Assembly: GCA_021228405.1 (NCBI GenBank)
Contig: JAJQRF010000005.1
Coordinates: 248,001 to 312,000 of the forward strand
Reading direction: 5' to 3'
Source of the DNA: Pyrinomonadaceae bacterium
GTDB lineage: Bacteria; Acidobacteriota; Blastocatellia; Pyrinomonadales; Pyrinomonadaceae
Length of the DNA stretch: 64,000 nucleotides
Part shown: positions 62,340 to 64,000 of the stretch, one piece after another
Numbering within the stretch: position 1 is the stretch's first letter
Layout: each line of letters begins with the position of its first letter
Notes under the pieces: generated by a model
Database searches by the model: none
What the model was told of the DNA's origin: nothing
What the model saw: the letters and a program-made list of their open reading frames with translations, nothing else
Made by a program: the position numbers and the translations under genes

Positions 62340-63110
62340 ATGAAAAGATTAGCTTTCGTTTTATTAATCCTGTTTTCGGTTAGTGTAGTTTTCGGACAGA
62401 TCAAAAAATCCGAACCGCCGAAAGTTATTCCGCCGTATTCAAAATCTCTGCAAGCCGTCGTGGTGACAACGCCCGATTGGAACGCCTTTCAGGGAACGGC
62501 GCAGGTTTTTCAGCGAAAATCTGCCAAATCCGCCTGGAAATCGGTCGGGAAAAGTTTTCCCGTCGTGATCGGGCAAAACGGGATGGCGTGGGGCGCGGGT
62601 TTGAACGAACTGCCTTCGGACACGGGCAGATTGCTGATGAAGGTCGAAGGCGACGGCAAATCTCCGGCGGGAATTTTTGCTCTGACTTCCGCGTTCGGTT
62701 CGGCGGATAAAGCGGCTTTTATCAAGTTTCCATACACCAAACTCGAAGAATATACGGAATGCGTCGACGACGTGAAATCCACGCATTACAACAAGATCGT
62801 CGATCGGATGAAGATCGGAAATTTCGATTGGAAAAGCTCCGAAAAAATGCTCGAAATCGGCGCGCCTTACGAGCTCGGCGTGTTTGTCGAACATAATTCC
62901 GAAAAACAAAAAGGCGGCGGTTCGTGCATTTTTCTGCATATCTGGAAGGACGAACAGACCGGCACGGCAGGATGCACAGCGATGGCGCGTGACAATCTCG
63001 AAACCGTCCTGCAAACGCTCGACGTGAAGAAATACCCCGTTTTGATCCAGCTTCCGGCTGATTCTTACACACAATTTCAAACAAAATGGAAACTGCCGAA
63101 ACTCAAATAA
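62340..63110 (+). CDS. L,D-transpeptidase family protein
   Basis: This 256-residue secreted protein (signal [16 protein letters not shown]) has the L,D-transpeptidase (YkuD-like) pattern: [38 protein letters not shown], and the catalytic H200 in FLHIWKDE with C212 in TAGCTAM. It likely links or edits peptidoglycan cross-bridges. Its last 25 bases overlap the next gene. Confidence 0.88.
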   Translation: MKRLAFVLLILFSVSVVFGQIKKSEPPKVIPPYSKSLQAVVVTTPDWNAFQGTAQVFQRKSAKSAWKSVGKSFPVVIGQNGMAWGAGLNELPSDTGRLLMKVEGDGKSPAGIFALTSAFGSADKAAFIKFPYTKLEEYTECVDDVKSTHYNKIVDRMKIGNFDWKSSEKMLEIGAPYELGVFVEHNSEKQKGGGSCIFLHIWKDEQTGTAGCTAMARDNLETVLQTLDVKKYPVLIQLPADSYTQFQTKWKLPKLK

Positions 63111-63361
63111 GTTATCTCAACCAATTGCCGCTCGGTGCACGTCTGCATATTCGCTCAAAAACCGATTGGCGCAGTGCGGTGATTTCGCAGATCGACGCAG
63201 AAAAGGTGACGATCATCGTTTGCTCGCCGACGGGCAGAACTTACCGTCTGCGCAAAAAAACAGAATCGGAAATTGCTTTTGACGGCGAAATCCCGATTCT
63301 TAAAATTGAAGTTCACGAAGATTGGCGGGAAAATTTCAGCAAATACGACGTGCGCTGGTGA
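63086..63361 (+). CDS. Small conserved protein, unknown
   Basis: This 91-residue protein starts inside the end of the L,D-transpeptidase gene. Beta-rich sequence with [19 protein letters not shown] and [18 protein letters not shown] suggests an SH3- or OB-like fold. It may be a nucleic-acid or cell-wall binding helper, but I recognise no family. Ends 7 bp before a repeat element. Confidence 0.6.
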   Translation: METAETQISYLNQLPLGARLHIRSKTDWRSAVISQIDAEKVTIIVCSPTGRTYRLRKKTESEIAFDGEIPILKIEVHEDWRENFSKYDVRW

Positions 63362-63368
63362 AAGAGTT

Positions 63369-63471
63369 TGCCCACGAAATACACGAAAGAAACGAAATAA
63401 GAAAGAGAGAAATTTCTAATAAGATTAATTTTTTCTTGTTTTTTTCGTATTTTTCGTGTATTTCGTGGGCA
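63369..63471. repeat. ~100 bp inverted-repeat element (copy 2)
   Basis: TGCCCACGAAATACACGAAA (63369-63388) and its exact reverse complement (63452-63471). Against copy 1 the arm has C to T and the other arm G to A, so the stem pairing is kept. Confidence 0.92.
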
Positions 63472-63485
63472 ATAAATCTTTTGTT

Positions 63486-64000
63486 TTACTTGGCGTTAAT
63501 TCTACTGACACCGATGATCTTTCGGCTTTCGTTTTCCTGCACGAAAACTACTAATTTGACATCTTCCTTTTTCCAGTTTTTGCTTATTTCCACGACCGAT
63601 TCGTTTTCAAAACCGCTTTGTTCGGGCGCGATATTCCCGATTGCTTTGAGTTCGCGCACGACCGATGAATGTTCGAGTTTTCTACCCGAATTTTCACCGT
63701 TTTTCACGCTTGAAGCAAGATTGTTTTCGGAAATCGCCAGATAAACCGTTGCATTTTCGTGTTTCGGGATGTCGGAGATTTTAATCCTGAATTTATTGTT
63801 TTCGGGCAAAATTTCGACTTTTGCCTTTTCATCTTTTGCGGCATTAACGATTGCATTCGCGGCTTTTCCCGCATCGCTTCCGACGAACTGCGTTTTGCCG
63901 TCAACGATCATTTGCGGCGTGTAAGTCGAATCCAGTTTTAATTTTTGCGAGTAAATCTCCTGTCTTTTCGTAAAAAGCGGTGACGCGAAAACATCCTTCC
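63486..64000 (-). CDS. DUF1223 thioredoxin-like protein, C-terminal part (cut by window edge)
   Basis: The frame runs off the right edge; 171 residues are visible. It reads KDVFASPLFTKRQEIYSQKL, LDSTYTPQMIVDGKTQFVGSD and then a C-terminal beta domain (ATVYLAISENNLASSV, ending in GVSRINAK). These are DUF1223 features: a thioredoxin fold whose usual catalytic CPxC lies in the missing N-terminus. Members are secreted or periplasmic; the role is unknown. It ends 15 bp from the inverted-repeat element. Confidence 0.85.
   Translation of the reverse strand, partial: KDVFASPLFTKRQEIYSQKLKLDSTYTPQMIVDGKTQFVGSDAGKAANAIVNAAKDEKAKVEILPENNKFRIKISDIPKHENATVYLAISENNLASSVKNGENSGRKLEHSSVVRELKAIGNIAPEQSGFENESVVEISKNWKKEDVKLVVFVQENESRKIIGVSRINAK

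Overview
The window reads like chromosome of an Acidobacteriota bacterium, most plausibly of the Blastocatellia/Pyrinomonadaceae type. This is inferred from the gene mix: a VWFA-related protein of the acidobacterial TIGR03436 type, an ECF sigma factor of the TIGR02999 type overlapping a Ser/Thr kinase gene, a sigma/anti-sigma operon carrying two DUF4097 proteins, and many secreted proteins of acidobacterial style. Coding density is high and base composition moderate. I saw no rRNA, tRNA or CRISPR array. Both window edges cut genes: a glycosyltransferase on the left and a DUF1223 protein on the right.

Layout. 1-3763 (minus): a surface-polysaccharide unit with glycosyltransferase, O-antigen-ligase-like protein, methyltransferase and a sigma-like regulator. 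4269-8173: a small zinc-finger protein, a long-chain acyl-CoA synthetase and a YifB/ComM AAA ATPase. 8454-11664: ECF sigma, anti-sigma and two DUF4097 proteins. 11860-12450: dcd. 12469-19058 is an AT-rich accessory island. It holds a frameshifted poly-gamma-glutamate hydrolase, an IS200-like transposase, a SIR2-like gene cut by an in-frame TGA, the sigma/kinase pair, a small membrane protein, and about 650 bp of periodic 20-22 bp repeats. 19120-23730: M14 peptidase, SRPBCC protein, DUF2911 protein and a small unknown. 23814-30283 (minus): ferritin-like protein, SDR, MGDG-synthase-type glycosyltransferase, Uma2 protein, radical SAM enzyme and a NapH-like polyferredoxin with TPRs.

30447-35378: a large secreted protein, then an XPB-like helicase facing a DUF790/Bax1-like nuclease. 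35593-42621: an exported TPR-CHAT caspase-like protease, a sigma-like factor, a membrane zinc-finger (anti-sigma-like) protein, a BACON-like secreted protein and two tandem paralogous Tat-signal proteins with hydrophobic C-terminal tails. I regard this as the best candidate for an undescribed system. 42710-48139: META, lectin-like, VWFA and radical-SAM (TIGR03960) proteins. 48141-51637 (minus): aroB, a monooxygenase and glmM, with a possible structured RNA upstream of aroB. 51864-58034: secreted transglycosylase-like protein, CYTH protein, two lipoproteins, acyl-CoA dehydrogenase and M24 peptidase. 58038-61220: a BrnT-type toxin/antitoxin pair running into moeA, a methyltransferase and moaC. 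61466-64000: M50 protease, L,D-transpeptidase, small unknown and DUF1223 protein.

Intergenic DNA is rich in structured repeats. There are three families of 20-22 bp periodic repeats, a pair of ~100 bp inverted-repeat elements whose stems differ by a compensated base pair, a REP-like GC palindrome in two places, and a heptamer repeat inserted in frame inside moeA. Convergent and operon ends carry clear hairpin-plus-T-run terminators. All functional calls come from motifs read by eye; no database search was run.
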